Part shown: positions 53,385 to 64,000 of the stretch, in pieces
Numbering within the stretch: the first letter of the stretch is position 1
How the letters are laid out: the number at the start of each line of letters is the position of its first letter
Assembly (NCBI GenBank): GCA_949752795.1
Contig: OX457057.1
Coordinates: forward strand, 98,545,513 to 98,609,512
Length of the DNA: 64,000 nt
Direction of reading: 5' to 3'
Origin: Hyperoodon ampullatus
Taxonomy: Eukaryota; Chordata; Mammalia; Artiodactyla; Ziphiidae
Notes under the pieces: model-generated
Databases searched by the model: none
Seen by the model: only the letters and a program-made list of their open reading frames with translations
Told to the model about the DNA's origin: nothing
Made by a program: the position numbers and the translations under genes

Positions 53385-56300
53385 CTAAGTTCTCAGAACC
53401 ACTTTTTGTTTTTTTTGGATTCCATATATATGTATTAGCATACAGTATTTGTTTTTCTCTTTCTGACTTTCTTCATTCTGTAAGACAGTCTCTAGGTCCA
53501 TCCACCTCACTAAAAATAACTCAATTTCGTTTCCTTTATGGCTGAATAATATTCCATTGTATATATGTGCCACATCTTCTTTATCCATTCATCTGTCGAT
53601 GGACACTTGGGTTGCTTCCATGTCCTGGCTATTGTAAATAGAGCTGCAGTGAACATTGTGGTACATGACTCTTTTTGAATTATCGTTTTCTCAGGGTACA
53701 TGCCCAGTAGTGGGATTGCTGGGTCATATGGCAGTTTTATTTTTAGGTTTTTAAGGAACCTCCATACTGTTCTCCATAGTGGCTGTATCAATTTACATTC
53801 CCACCAACAGTGCAAGAGGGTTCCCTTTTCTCCACACCCTCTCCAGCATTTACTGTTTGTAGACTTCTTGATGATGGCCATTCTGACCAGTGTGAGGTGA
53901 TACCTCATTGTAGTTTTGATTTGCATTTCTCTAATGATTAGTGATGTTGAGCATCCTTTCATGTGTTTGTTGGCAATCTATATATCTTCTTTGGAGAAAT
54001 GTCTATTTAGGTCTTCTGCCCAATTTTGAATTGGGTTGTTAGTTTTTTTGATATTGAGCTGCATGAGGTGCTTGTAAATTTTGGAGATTAATCCTTCATC
54101 AGTTGCTTCGTTTGCAAATATTTTCTCCCACTCTGAGGGTTGTCTTTTCATCTTGTTTATGGTTTCTTTTGCTCTGCAAAAGGTTTTAAGTTTCATTAGG
54201 TCCCATTTGTTTATTTTTGTTTTTATTTCCCTTTCTCTAGGAGGTGGGTCAAAAAGGATCTTTCTGTGATTTATATCATAAAATGTTCTACCTATGTTTT
54301 CCTCTAAGAGTTTGATAGTGTTTGGCCTTACATTTAGTTCTTTAGTCCATTTTGAGTTTATTTTTGTGTGTGGTGTTAGGGAGTGTTCTAATTTCATTCT
54401 TTTACTTGTAGCTGTCCAGTTTTCCCAGCACCACTTATTGAAGAGGCTGTCTTTCCTCCATTGTATATTCTTGCCTCCTTCATCAAAGATAAGGTGAGCA
54501 TACGTGTGTGGGTTTATCTCTGGGCTTTCTATCCAGTTCCATTGATCAATATATCTGTTTTTGTGCCAACACCATACTGTCTTGATTACTGTAGCTTTGT
54601 ATTATAGTCTGAAGTCAAGAGGCCTGATTCCTCCAGCTCCATTTTTCGTTCTCAAGATTGCTTTGGCTATTCAGGGTCTTCTGTGTTTCCATACAAATTG
54701 TGAAATTTTTTGTTCTAGTTCTGTAAAAAATGCCATTAGTAGTTTGATAGGGATCTGTAGATTGTTCTGGGTAGTATAGTCATTTTCACAATGTTGATTC
54801 TTCCAATCCAAGAACATGGTATATCTCTCCATCTACTTGTATCATCTTTATTTTCTTTCATCAGTGTCTTATAATTTTCTGCATACGGGTCTTTTGTCTC
54901 CTTAGGTAGGTTTATTCCTAGATACTTTATTCTTTTTGTTGCAATGGTAAATGGGAGTGTTTCCTTAATTCTTTCAGATTTTTCATCGTTAGTGTATAGG
55001 AATGGAAGAGATTTCTGTGCATTAATTTTGTATCCTGCTACTTTACCAGATTCATTGATTAGCTCTAGTAGTTTCGTGGTAACATCTTTAGGACTTTCTA
55101 TGTATAGTATCATGTCATCTGCAAACAGTGACACTTTTACTTCTTTATTTTCCAATTTGGATGCCTTTTATTTCTCTTTCTTCTCTGATTGCTGTGGCTA
55201 AAACTTCCCAAACTATGTTGAATAACAGTGGTGAGAGTGGGCCATCTGGTCTTGTTCCTGATCTTAGTTGAAATGGTTTCAGTTTTTCATCATTGAGAAT
55301 GATATTGGCTGTGGGTTTGTCATATATGGCCTTTACTATGTTGAGGTAAGTTCCCTCTATGCCTACTTTCTGGATGGTTTTTATCATAAATTGGTGCTGA
55401 ATTTTGTCAAAAGTATTTCTGCATCTATTGAGATTATCATATGGTTTTTATCATTCAGTTTGTTAATATGGCTTATCACATTGATTGATTTGTGTGTATT
55501 GAAGAATCCTTGCATTCCTGGGATAATCCCCACTTGATCATGGTGTATGATTCTTTTAATATGCTGCTGGATTCTGTTTGCTAGTATTTTGTTGAGGATT
55601 TTTGCATCTATGTTCATCAGTGATATTGGTCTGCAGTTTTCTTTTATTGTGATATCTTTGTCTGCTTTTGGTATCAGGGTGATGGTTGCCTCATAGATTG
55701 AGTTTGGGAATGTTCCTCTCTCTGCTTTATTTTGGAAGAGTTTGAAAAAGACAGGTGTTAGCTCTTCTCTGGATGTTTGATACAATTCACCTGTGAAGCC
55801 ATCTTGTCCTGGCCTTTGTTTGTTGGAAGATTTTTAATCACAGTTTCAATTTCAGTGCTTGTGATTGGTCTGTTTATATTTTCTATTTCTTCCTGGTTCC
55901 GTCTCTGAAGGTTGTGCTTTTCTAAGAATTTTTCCATTTCTTCCAGGTTGTCCATTTTATGGCATATAGTTACTTGCAGTAATCTCTCATTGTCCTTTGT
56001 ATTTCTGCAGTATCAGTTGTTACTTCTCCTTTTTCATTTATAATTCTGTTAATCTGAGTCTTTTCCCTTTTTTCTTGATGAGTCTGGCTAATGGTTTATG
56101 AATTTTGTTTATCTTCTCAAAGAACCGGCTTTTAGTTTTATTGATCTTTGCTATCATTTCCTTCATTTCCTTTTCATTTATTTCTGATCTGATCTTTATG
56201 ATTTCTTTCCTTCTGCCCACTTTGGTGTTTTTTTTTTTTTTTTCTCCTTTCTCTAATTGCTTTAGGTGTAAGTTTAGGTTGTTGATTTGAGTTTGTCTTG

Positions 56301-57415
56301 TTTCTTGAGATAGGATTGTATTGCTATAAAATTCCCTCTTAGAACTGCTTTTGCTTCATCCCATAGGCTTTGTCTCATCATGTTTTCATTGTCATTTGTT
56401 TCTAGGTATTTTTTTATTTCCTCAGTGATCTCTTGGTTCTTTAGTAGTGCATTGTTTACCTCTATGTGTTTTTATTTTTTACAGTTTTTTTTTCGGTAAT
56501 TGATATCTAGTCTCATAGCGTTGTGGTCAGAAAAGGTGCTTGATATGATTTGAATTTTCTTAAATTTACCAAGGCTTGATTTGTGATCCAAGATATGATC
56601 TATCCTGGAGAATGTTCCATGAGCACTTGAGAAGAAAGTGTAATCTGCTGTTTTTGGATGGAGTGTCCTATAAATACCAATTAAGTCCATCTTGTTTTTT
56701 TTTGTTTTTGTTTCTTTTTTTGCGGTATGCGGGCCTCTCACTGTTGTGGCCTCTCCCGTCGTGGAGCACAGGCTCCGGACGCGCACACTCAGTGGCCATG
56801 GCTCACGGGCCTAGCCGCTCTGCGGCATGTGGGATCCTCCCGGACCGGGGCACGACCCCGTGTCCCCTGCATCGGCAGGCGGACTCTCAACCACTGCGCC
56901 ACCAGGGAAGCCCAGTCCATCTTGTTTAATGTGTCATTTAAAGTTTGTGTTTCTTATTTATTTTCATTTTGGATGATATGTCCATTGGTGGAACTGGGGT
57001 GTTAAAAGTCCCCTACTATGATTGTGTTACTGTCAATTTCCCCTCTTATGGCTGTTAGCATTTGCCTTATGTATTGAGGTGCTCCTATGTTGGGTGCATA
57101 AATATTTACAGTTGTTATATCTTCTTCTTGGATTGATCCCTTGATCATTATGTAGTGTCCTCCTTTCTCTCTTGTAATAGTCTTTATTTCAAAGTCTATT
57201 TGTCTAATATGAGAATTGCTACGCCAGCTTTCTTTTGATTTCCATTTGCATGGAATATCATTTTCCATGCCCTCACTTTCAGTCTGTATGTGTCCCTAAG
57301 TCTGAAGTGGGTCTCTTGTAGACAGCATACATACAGGTCTTGTTTTTGTATCCATTCAGCCAGTCTATGACTTTTGGATGGAGCATTTAATCCATTTACA
57401 TTTAAGGTAATTATT
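53385..57415 (-). pseudogene. L1 ORF2 (endonuclease-reverse transcriptase), disrupted
   Basis: Endonuclease start with a NVNGLN motif just below 57415 and a QETHF catalytic block at about 57315. The endonuclease part is then interrupted by a CHR SINE at 56698-56913. Reverse transcriptase blocks follow: KADKD...RPISL near 55660, a SPLLFN stretch near 55230 and the catalytic FADD at about 55114-55125. The Cys-rich C-terminal region ([18 protein letters not shown]) is near 53830 and the end of the frame is near 53385. The coding sequence is spread over at least eight frame-shifted or stop-broken pieces, so no full-length protein is possible. Confidence 0.9.
56698..56913 (-). mobile_element. CHR-type SINE nested in L1 ORF2
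   Basis: Reverse-oriented full copy inside the L1 endonuclease region. A perfect 14-bp target-site duplication, AGTCCATCTTGTTT, lies at 56684-56697 and 56914-56927. It inserted after the L1. Confidence 0.96.
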
Positions 57416-57515
57416 TATATGTATGTTCCTATTACCATTTTCTTAATTGCTTTGGGTTTGTTTTCATAGGTCTGTTCCTTCTCTTGTGTTTCCTGTGTAG
57501 AGAAGTTCCTTTAGC

Positions 57516-58419
57516 TTAGAAGTTCCTTTGTTGTAAAGCTGGTTTGGTGGTGTTGTGTTCTCTTAGCTTTTGCTTGTCTGTAAAAGTTTTAATTTATCTT
57601 TCAAATCTGAATGAGATCCTTGCTGGGTAGAGTAATCTTGGTTGTAAGTTTTTCCCTTTCATCACTTTAAATATGTCCTGCCACTCCCTTCTGGCTTGCA
57701 GGGTTTCTGCTGAGAGATCAGCTCTTAACCTTATGGGGATTCCCTTTTATGTTATTTGTTGCTTTTCCCTTGCTGCTTTTAATACTTTTTCTTTGTGTTT
57801 CATTTTTGATAGTTTGATTAATATGTGTCTTGGCATGTTTCTCCTTGGATTTATCCTGCATGGAACTTTCTCTGCTCCCTGTTTCCTTTCCCATATTAGG
57901 GAAGTTTTCAACTATAGTCTCTTCAAATGTTTTCTCAGTCCCCTCCTTTTTTTCTTCCTCTTCTGGGACCCCTGTAATTTGAATGATGGTGAGTTTAATG
58001 TTGTCCCAGAGGTCTCTGAGACTGTCCTCAATTCTTTTCATTCTTTTTTCTTTTTTCTGTTCTTCAGTAGTTATTTCCACTATTTTATCTTCCAGGTCAC
58101 TTCTCTGTTCTTCTGCCTCAGTTATTCTGCTATTGATTCCTTCTAGGGAAATTTTAATTTCATTTATTGTGTTGTTCATCATTGTTTGTTTGCTCTTTAG
58201 TTCTTCTAGGTCCTTGTTAAACATTTCTTGTATTTTCTCCATTCTGTTTCCAAGATTTTGGATCATCTTTACTATCATTACTCTGAATTCTTTTTCAGGT
58301 ACACTGCCTGTTTCCTCTTCATTTGTTTGGTCTGGTGGGTTTTTATTTTAGTCCTTTATCTGCTGTGTATTTCTCTGTCTTCTTATTTTGCTTACCTTAC
58401 TGTGTTTGGCGTCTCCTTT
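57516..58419 (-). pseudogene. L1 ORF1 (RNA-binding chaperone), disrupted
   Basis: The N-terminus (GDAKHSKVSKIRRQRNTQQ) appears at about 58416 without an intact ATG in front, followed by a stop near 58348. The coiled-coil part runs from 58278 (MIVKMIQNLGNRMEKIQ) through the GVPEEEEKKEG region. A frameshift near 57730 separates this from the C-terminal part (RADLSAETLQARREWQDIF), and the frame ends at a TAA at 57516-57518. ORF1p normally forms a trimer that coats L1 RNA; this copy cannot make it whole. Confidence 0.88.
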
Positions 58420-58892
58420 TTGCAGGCTGCAGGTTCCTAGTTCCTGTTGTTTTTGGTGTCTGCCCCCAGTGGGTAAGTGGGTTGTGTAGGCTTCTTGATG
58501 GAGGGGACTGGTGCCTGTGTTCTGGTGGATGAGGCTAGATCTTGTCTTTCTGGTGAGCAGGACTGTGTCCGGTGGTGTGTTTTGGGGTGTCTGTGAACTT
58601 ATTATGATTTTAGGTATCCTCTCTGCTAATAGGTGAGGTTGTGTTCCTGTCTTGCTAGTTGTTTGGTATGGGGCATCCAGCACTGTAGCTTGCTGGTCAT
58701 TGAGTATTGCAGGATATTAGCATTGAGATGGAGATCTCTGGGAGAGCTTTTGCCGTTTGATAGTACGTGGGGCTGGGAGTTCTCTGGTGGTCCAATGTCC
58801 TGAACTTGATTCTCCCACCTCATAGGCTCAGGCCTGACACCCGGCTGGATCACCAAGACCCTGTCAGCCACATGGTTCTGAAGAAAAAGGAG

Positions 58893-58894
58893 GA

Positions 58895-58942
<48 letters not shown>

Positions 58943-58944
58943 AA
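58893..58944 (+). repeat. (GAAA)n microsatellite in the L1 5' UTR
   Basis: Thirteen nearly perfect GAAA units. It lies in the L1 5' UTR, 32 bp before a SINE of opposite orientation to the L1. Confidence 0.95.
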
Positions 58945-58976
58945 ATAAAGTTATTAAAATAAAAAATATTATTAAA

Positions 58977-59199
58977 GGGGCTTCCCTGGTGGTGCGGTGG
59001 TTGAGAGTCCGCCTGCCAATGCAGGGGACGCGGGTTCGTGCCCCGGTCCGGGAAGATCCCACATGTCACGGAGTGGCTGGGCCCATGAGCCATGACCACT
59101 GAGCCTGCGTGGCTGGAGCCTGTACTCCGCAATGGGAGAGGCCACAGCAGTGAGAGGCCCACGTACCGCAAAAAAACAAAACAAAACAAAAATATATAT
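58977..59199 (+). mobile_element. CHR-type SINE nested in the L1 5' UTR
   Basis: Plus-oriented full copy, tail A7CAAAACAAAAC-type. Direct repeat ATATTATTAAA at 58966-58976 and 59200-59210 is the target-site duplication. Confidence 0.94.
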
Positions 59200-59881
59200 A
59201 TATTATTAAAAATAAAATTAATTAAAAAGTAATTTAAAAAAGAGAGAAGAGAGCAACCAAACCAAAAAACAAACCCACCAATGATAACAAGTGCTATAAA
59301 CTATACTAAATATAATAAATAAATTAATTAAAAAATAAAAAATGGACAGGCAGAACTCTAGGACAAATGTTAAAAACAAAGCTATACCAACAAAATCACA
59401 GAAAGAAGCATACACATACACACTCACAAAAAGAGAAAAAGGATAAAAATATTAAAAAGTTTATAAAAAAGGGAAGAGTACAACCAAATCAATAAACAAA
59501 TTTACCAATGGTAATAAGCTCTAAATACTAAAGTAAGATAAACATAAAACCAGAAACAAATTAGATGCAGAAAGCAAACCCCAAGTCTACAGTTGCTCCC
59601 AAAGAAGTTCACTGCCTCAATTTTGGGATGATTCATTGTTTATTCAGGTATTCCACAGATGCACAGTACATCAAGTTGACTGTGGAGATTTAATCCACTG
59701 CTCCTGAGGCTGCTGGGAGAGATTTCCCTTTCTCCTCTTTGTTCGCACAGCTCCTGAGGTTCAGCTTTGGATTTGGCCCTGTCTCTGCATGTAGGTCACC
59801 TGAGGTCACCTGTTCCCTTGGGAAGTCTGAGGTCTTCTGCCAGCATTCAGTAGGTTTTCTGTAGGAGTTGTTCCACATGTA
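59200..59881 (-). other. L1 5' UTR, A-rich on the plus strand
   Basis: T-rich on the L1 sense strand, with two diverged repeats of an 'aaccaaa...ccaat' type unit (about 59255-59290 and 59480-59515). This is part of the L1 5' UTR between two nested SINEs. No reading frame of interest. Confidence 0.7.
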
Positions 59882-60098
59882 GTTTTTTTTGTTTGTTTGT
59901 TTTTTTGCGGTATGCAGGCCTCTCACTGTTGTGGCCTCTCCCATTGCGGAGCATAGGCTCCGGACGTGCAGGCTCAGTGGCCATGGCTCACAGGCCCAGC
60001 TGCTCTGCGGCATGTGGGATCTTCCTGGACTGGAGCACGAACCCGTGTCCCCTGCATCAGCAGGTGGACTCTCAACCACTGAGCCACCAGGGAAGCCC
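59882..60098 (-). mobile_element. CHR-type SINE nested near the L1 5' end
   Basis: Reverse-oriented copy with a (T)n(GTTT)n tail on the left and the head ccaccagggaagccc on the right. It carries several transitions (tggagcacgaac, gagccaccag), so it is somewhat older than its neighbours. The target duplication is unclear (ATGTAG-like text on both sides). Confidence 0.92.
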
Positions 60099-60179
60099 TG
60101 TAGATGTATTTTTGATGTATTTGTGGGGGGGAGGGTGATCGCCACATCTTAGTCTTCCGCTATCTTGAAGGTCTCTTTC

Positions 60180-60850
60180 CAATTAACATTTATTGAGGAC
60201 TTTCTCTGGGCCAGACTTTGAGGATACATACTTGAATAATATATAGTTACCGCCCTAAAGAGTCAGGTAGGAGAGAACAAAATGTAAAACAAATTATAAG
60301 TGATTTAATAGAGGTGAGGATATGAGAACCCAGAGCCTTGAAGGAGCATCTAATTTTTGCTGGAGAAGTCAGGAAAGGCTTAATAGAAGAGACAACTTTT
60401 AAGCTTGGTCTTAAATGTAGAAGTTTTTCAGATGTAGAGGGAGGCAAGGTCATTTCTAGGCAGACTGGGCTCATACATAGACACAGTGAAAAGCCACGAT
60501 GGGGAATGCTGAGAATTTCAGTGTGGCTAGAGCATGGGGTATTGGGGAGAAAGGAAGGGAAATGGGCCTGGAGTGACAAATTAATACCTAATAGTAAAGA
60601 GTCTCGTGTGTCATGGTACAGAATTTTAATTTGACCTTTTGGGCAATGGAAATTGATAGATGTTTATAAACAAGAAACTGATATAATAGAACTATTTTTA
60701 AGGACAAAACTCTGGTGACTATGTGGAGGATGGGCAAGTTTTGGGAAGAGTTTGGCAGTAGGAGATACTTGAGAAGCTATTGCAATATTAAAGATGAGGG
60801 CTAATAAGTGTTTGGTCTAAGTCAGCAGCCCTGGGAATGGAGAGAAAAGG
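60180..60850 (+). repeat. Old GA-rich repeat that served as the L1 target
   Basis: Starts aattaacatttattgagga, then ctgggccagactttgagg, ataatatatagttaccgccc, gaagtcaggaaaggctt, tgtggctagagcatgggg, actatttttaaggacaaaac and aagctattgcaatattaaag. Same family and orientation as at 8.49 and 23.74 kb. The L1 entered at the 'aacatttattgag' start of this copy. Confidence 0.55.
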
Positions 60851-61284
60851 CTTGATTTGAGAGGCCTCTAGTCAATAGGGAGAAAATATCCCCATTCCCG
60901 TGCTGTGTATTTTCCATGCATTTTAAAGATGTAAACCTCCATATTGAACATTACTCTGCCAACCCAAACTTGAATCAGTGCATAAGCGCCTGTGTTTGAC
61001 AAAGCCCAATGGATTCAAATCCAGTTTACATTGAGTTTTTCCCAAAAAATGAGTAACTGCTGAAGTGTACAAAACAAAACCTCCCCCAACTCTCATGTGT
61101 TTCTGTGATTCCTTAAGATGCCGGAAGAAGATGAAAACAGTTACCACTGTTGGTTTTTAAGAAAATGTCAGATCCAAAACATTCAACCATATTCTCTCTC
61201 TGACTCAACATGCCTGGAATATTTAGTGAGGCACCTTTAGAAATGATATAATCCTCTCAGTTGAGAACTTGTTGACTCATGAAA
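60851..61284. other. Intergenic, nothing recognised
   Basis: No repeat or gene identified between the old repeat and the MIR. Confidence 0.5.
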
Positions 61285-61467
61285 AGGATGTAAGCTTTGG
61301 CTCCAGACAGACCTGTATCTGTAATAACTGTGACCTTAGGTAGGTTACTTAATTTCTTATTTACTCATTTGTAAAATGGCAATAATTATAACTACTTTCC
61401 AGAGCTATTGTGAGAATTGCAATACATATAAAGCATCTTGTACATTTTTGGTCTACAAAAAATTATT
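61285..61467 (+). repeat. MIR SINE remnant, ended by a CHR-1 SINE
   Basis: MIR landmarks: ggctccagacagacctgtat, ctgtgaccttaggtaggtta, cttaatttcttatttactca, ttgtaaaatggcaataatt, gagctattgtgagaattg. A CHR-1 SINE starts at 61480, directly after it. Confidence 0.75.
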
Positions 61468-61479
61468 CAGGCAATTGCT

Positions 61480-61807
61480 TTTTTTTTTTTGGCTGCGTTG
61501 GGTCTTCGTTTCTGCACACTATCTTCCTCTAGTTGCGGCCAGCAGGGGCTACTCTTCGTTGCGGTGCATGAACTTCTCATTGCGGTGGCTCTCTTGTGGA
61601 GTACAGGCTCTAGGTGTGCGGGCTTCAGTAGTTGCAGCACGTGGGCTCAGTAGTTGTGGCTTGCGGGCTTTAGAGTGCAGGCTCAGTAGTTGTGGTGCAG
61701 GGGCTTAGTTGCTCTGTGGCATGTGGGATCTTCCCAGACCAGGGGTCAAATCCATGTCTCCTGCATTAGTAGGCAGATTCTTAACCACTCCACCACCAGG
61801 GAAGTCC
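61480..61807 (-). mobile_element. CHR-1-type SINE, long form
   Basis: About 328 bp in reverse orientation: poly-T, body with repeated cagtagttg and gggctcag text, box B region ggggtcaaatcc and head ccaccaccagggaagtccc. A diverged direct repeat (CAGGCAATTGCT at 61468-61479, CAGGAAATAGCT at 61808-61819, 10 of 12) fits an old target-site duplication. Many substitutions: older than the short copies. Confidence 0.88.
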
Positions 61808-61819
61808 CAGGAAATAGCT

Positions 61820-63039
61820 CTTTATTTAAGGCCAACTTACTTACTCTTTCATAAGCCTATTCTAGACTAACTATATCTGAAGGGTTATGTTCATTTTGGT
61901 TTATGGCAGTTTAAGGGAGATAATGGTAAGCTAGAATGCTTTTAGAGAAAGATGATGAGAATGGTTAAGAGTCTGGAAACAAGGTTTTATAAACATTCTC
62001 TTTCTGATATTGAGAGGTATGTATACTCATCCTATTTTCCTTTTTGTCTTGGCTGTCAGGAAACTCAGAGCCAAATTTGATATTCAAATCCAACAACCCT
62101 TTGGATTGGTATATTTGCTTCATTCTTTTGTTTGCCTCCTTAAATTTTCTTGGGAAAGAATAGTGCATAAAGAAATTCAGGAAATAAAATAAAATGTTAT
62201 ATGAAGGCTTGCAGAAAAAAATTGCACAGGTTTAACATGCAAAATAGAAGTCTAAAGGGGGAGTTAACAATTGTCTTCAAGTATTGAAAAACTGCCATGT
62301 GGAAAAGAAAATAGACTTAACTGCATTTTCCCAAACATCAAACACCGGAACAATAAATGGAAGATGTAAGAGAATTATTTAAATTAAATAAAAGAAGGGA
62401 ATGTTTTATAACTACACTAATGGGATGGGATTTCTACGGGGAAAATGAGTCCCCTATCACTGCAAGAATTAAGCTTACTATATATAGTCACTAAATTAGA
62501 TGGCCTCTAAAAATGTATCTAACCCCAAATCCCACAGTTACATTTCCAAGCAGCTGTTTTAGGACAGTTTGAAAAGATCACATCCATTGGTGGCCTAGGA
62601 AACTCTCCATCAGGACTATTCTGAACCTGTTGATCAGCTTTTTGGTGACTGGTCACAGAAAATTAGTGTTAAGTCTAATGTGCTTCAGAGGAGGAGACCC
62701 AGTTTTTATCTCTGGAAACCACATTTGGTTACTTGGCAAATATTTATTGTGTCCCATGTAGTTGGGCACTGTGCAGGAGCTGTGGGGTTCTCAGAAGAAA
62801 GAATACCCCCTTGAAGCTCCATCACAGTAGCATAGGAAACTCTTCCACAGTGATGAGCACATCTCACATTTAATAAATGTCATTTGTATTGGGTGGCTCC
62901 TGCACCCAAGAGATGACAAGTTTACTTATGCAATAATAACTTATTATTTTGAAACAATTTCAATTCTGTGATTTCATTTCATGTTCTTTTAATACAGTTC
63001 AATATATTGGGGCTGGATAAGAAAGCTGGGTCACAGAAA
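61820..63039. other. Intergenic, no gene seen
   Basis: AT-rich. A piece at about 62725-62815 (aatatttattgtgtcccatg, gggcactgtgcaggagctg) is probably an L2 or related fragment. Nothing else recognised. Confidence 0.45.
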
Positions 63040-63415
63040 GACTGTCTTAGTTATTAATATTGCCTGCAACAGACAAACTGCAATATACCAGTGACTTAAT
63101 ATAATAAAAGTTTATTTTTCATGTCACCATTAGATGCGACCACTGTGGCATAGCTTTCTCCATCTTGTAGCCATGCCATTTGGAACAGGCAGCCTCCAAG
63201 GTCACAGCAGAGAGAGAGAGTGAGGATGCACACTGGTTCTTAACTACCTCAGCCTGAAAGGGACAGAAGCCACTTCTGCTCATATTGGCAAATGCTTAGT
63301 CACATGGTTCTAACCCAACTAAAGGGGGGTGGGGAAGCTAGAGAGCCCATGGTATTTGGTGAGGACTACATGGACATGATGACTAAGGCCACTTAGTTTA
63401 TGACTTAACTAGAAC
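63040..63415 (+). repeat. Possible ancient interspersed repeat
   Basis: Text such as cttagttattaatattgcc, aaaagtttatttttcatgtc, gccaagg-like 'cagcctccaaggtcacagc' and cttagtcacatggttctaac follows a common mammalian medium-reiterated consensus that I recall but cannot name. Low certainty. Confidence 0.35.
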
Positions 63416-64000
63416 TAGAAATCAGATTTCCTGATTTCCAATCTTTCATTTTCTTCTGTGAACTGTGCTGTCTGATCTTCCTGTTCAAATAAAATATGGT
63501 GTTTAGGGATCAATCCAGAGGATTTTTGGGGCCAGGGAATTTGGAACCAAAGATTTGGGCACAGAGCCTTGGGACCATGCTGTAGAATCTCATGGAGTTT
63601 TCAGATATGTCTTATTATAGCCTGATTGGATCAAAATCACCAAATCAAGAAGAGGGGACATGTGTGAGCAGTCCTGAACAACCAGAACCATGAAGATCCA
63701 CTGTGGAGGAAAGTGTTGAATGGGAGGTGGGGAAGGAAAATAGATGTAGAAAACTCCCCACCTTGAGTTGTTCTCAGGGCCAACTAGACTGCAGGCTAAT
63801 AATCTGGCTATTCTTCAAACCCATATTTGTTAAATATTTGCTCATCAATTGTTTACAGTAAAAGATGAATGCTCTATGGAGAAAGGCAAAAAAAAAAAAG
63901 GACAGCTGGCAGAGAGCACACATTCTCAATTGTCCCAAACAATTTAGCTTTGGCTCAAATGGGCTCTTTTGTCTTGCAGAACAAAATCCCTGCAGTTAAA
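63416..64000. other. Intergenic to the window end, no gene seen
   Basis: Nothing recognised apart from a short A12 run at about 63888-63899. Confidence 0.5.

Larger units (their letters stand above)
53045..60178 (-). mobile_element. Near-complete L1 LINE, decayed, with three nested SINEs
   Basis: L1 in reverse orientation. The 3' end with a (TAAA)n-type tail is at 53045 (seen as (TTTA)n on the plus strand); the 5' UTR end, whose reverse complement begins GGAAAGAGACCTTCAAG, is at 60178. Flanking repeats CCAATAAACATTTATT (53029-53044) and CCAATTAACATTTATT (60179-60194) agree at 15 of 16 bases and are the target-site duplication. Three CHR SINEs (56698-56913, 58977-59199, 59882-60098) add about 0.65 kb, leaving roughly 6.5 kb of L1, a full-length size. 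Both reading frames are broken by stops and frameshifts, so it cannot be active by itself. Reading frames on the plus strand across it are antisense shadows. Confidence 0.95.

Noticed and set aside
54081..55537. Plus-strand open frames across 54.0-55.6 kb
   Set aside because: Antisense shadows of L1 ORF2; the real reverse transcriptase motifs are on the minus strand.
57673..58440. Open frames of 70-157 codons on the plus strand with hydrophobic, Phe/Ser/Leu-rich peptides
   Set aside because: They are antisense to L1 ORF1 and reflect its A-rich coding strand.

Overview
This is a stretch of a mammalian nuclear genome, almost certainly from a cetacean. It holds many copies of the tRNA-derived CHR SINE that is typical of whales and dolphins, each with a box A/box B-like head, a GC-rich body of about 200 bp and an A-rich tail. 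It also holds a cetartiodactyl-type L1, an 80-bp mariner-type miniature element, and old MIR and L2 debris. The remaining DNA is AT-rich and non-coding.

There is one convincing protein-coding gene, KCNA3, on the minus strand (stop at 32302, preferred ATG at 34041). It encodes the voltage-gated potassium channel Kv1.3 in a single uninterrupted coding exon of 579 codons and looks fully functional. A dense CpG island covers its 5' half and the upstream flank to about 34660. In human DNA, KCNA3 lies between KCNA2 and CD53. Neither neighbour is visible here, so both sides of the gene are intergenic within this window.

Layout: 1-13 kb has CHR SINEs, MIR pieces and long GA-rich stretches of an old repeat. 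13-20 kb starts with an 88-nt pure purine tract and is then AT-rich, with two more SINEs. 20-31 kb has L2 and MIR scraps and a long second set of the GA-rich old repeat. 31.2-34.7 kb is KCNA3 with its downstream flank and CpG island. 34.7-46.6 kb has L2/MIR debris, the mariner miniature element and a tandem pair of older CHR SINEs. 46.6-47.2 kb is a truncated L1 tail. 53.05-60.18 kb is a near-complete L1 on the minus strand, flanked by a 16-bp target-site duplication and interrupted by three CHR SINEs. 60.2-64 kb is more old repeat plus a long CHR-1-type SINE.

I found no sign of an undescribed biological system. The points most worth a second look are an Ala-to-Thr change in the Kv1.3 S2-S3 linker, a 16-bp palindrome flanked by two X-box-like sites downstream of KCNA3, the 88-nt purine tract with a G-quadruplex pattern, and two clusters of perfect inverted repeats. 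Repeat-family names rest on recognition of consensus features, not on a database search.
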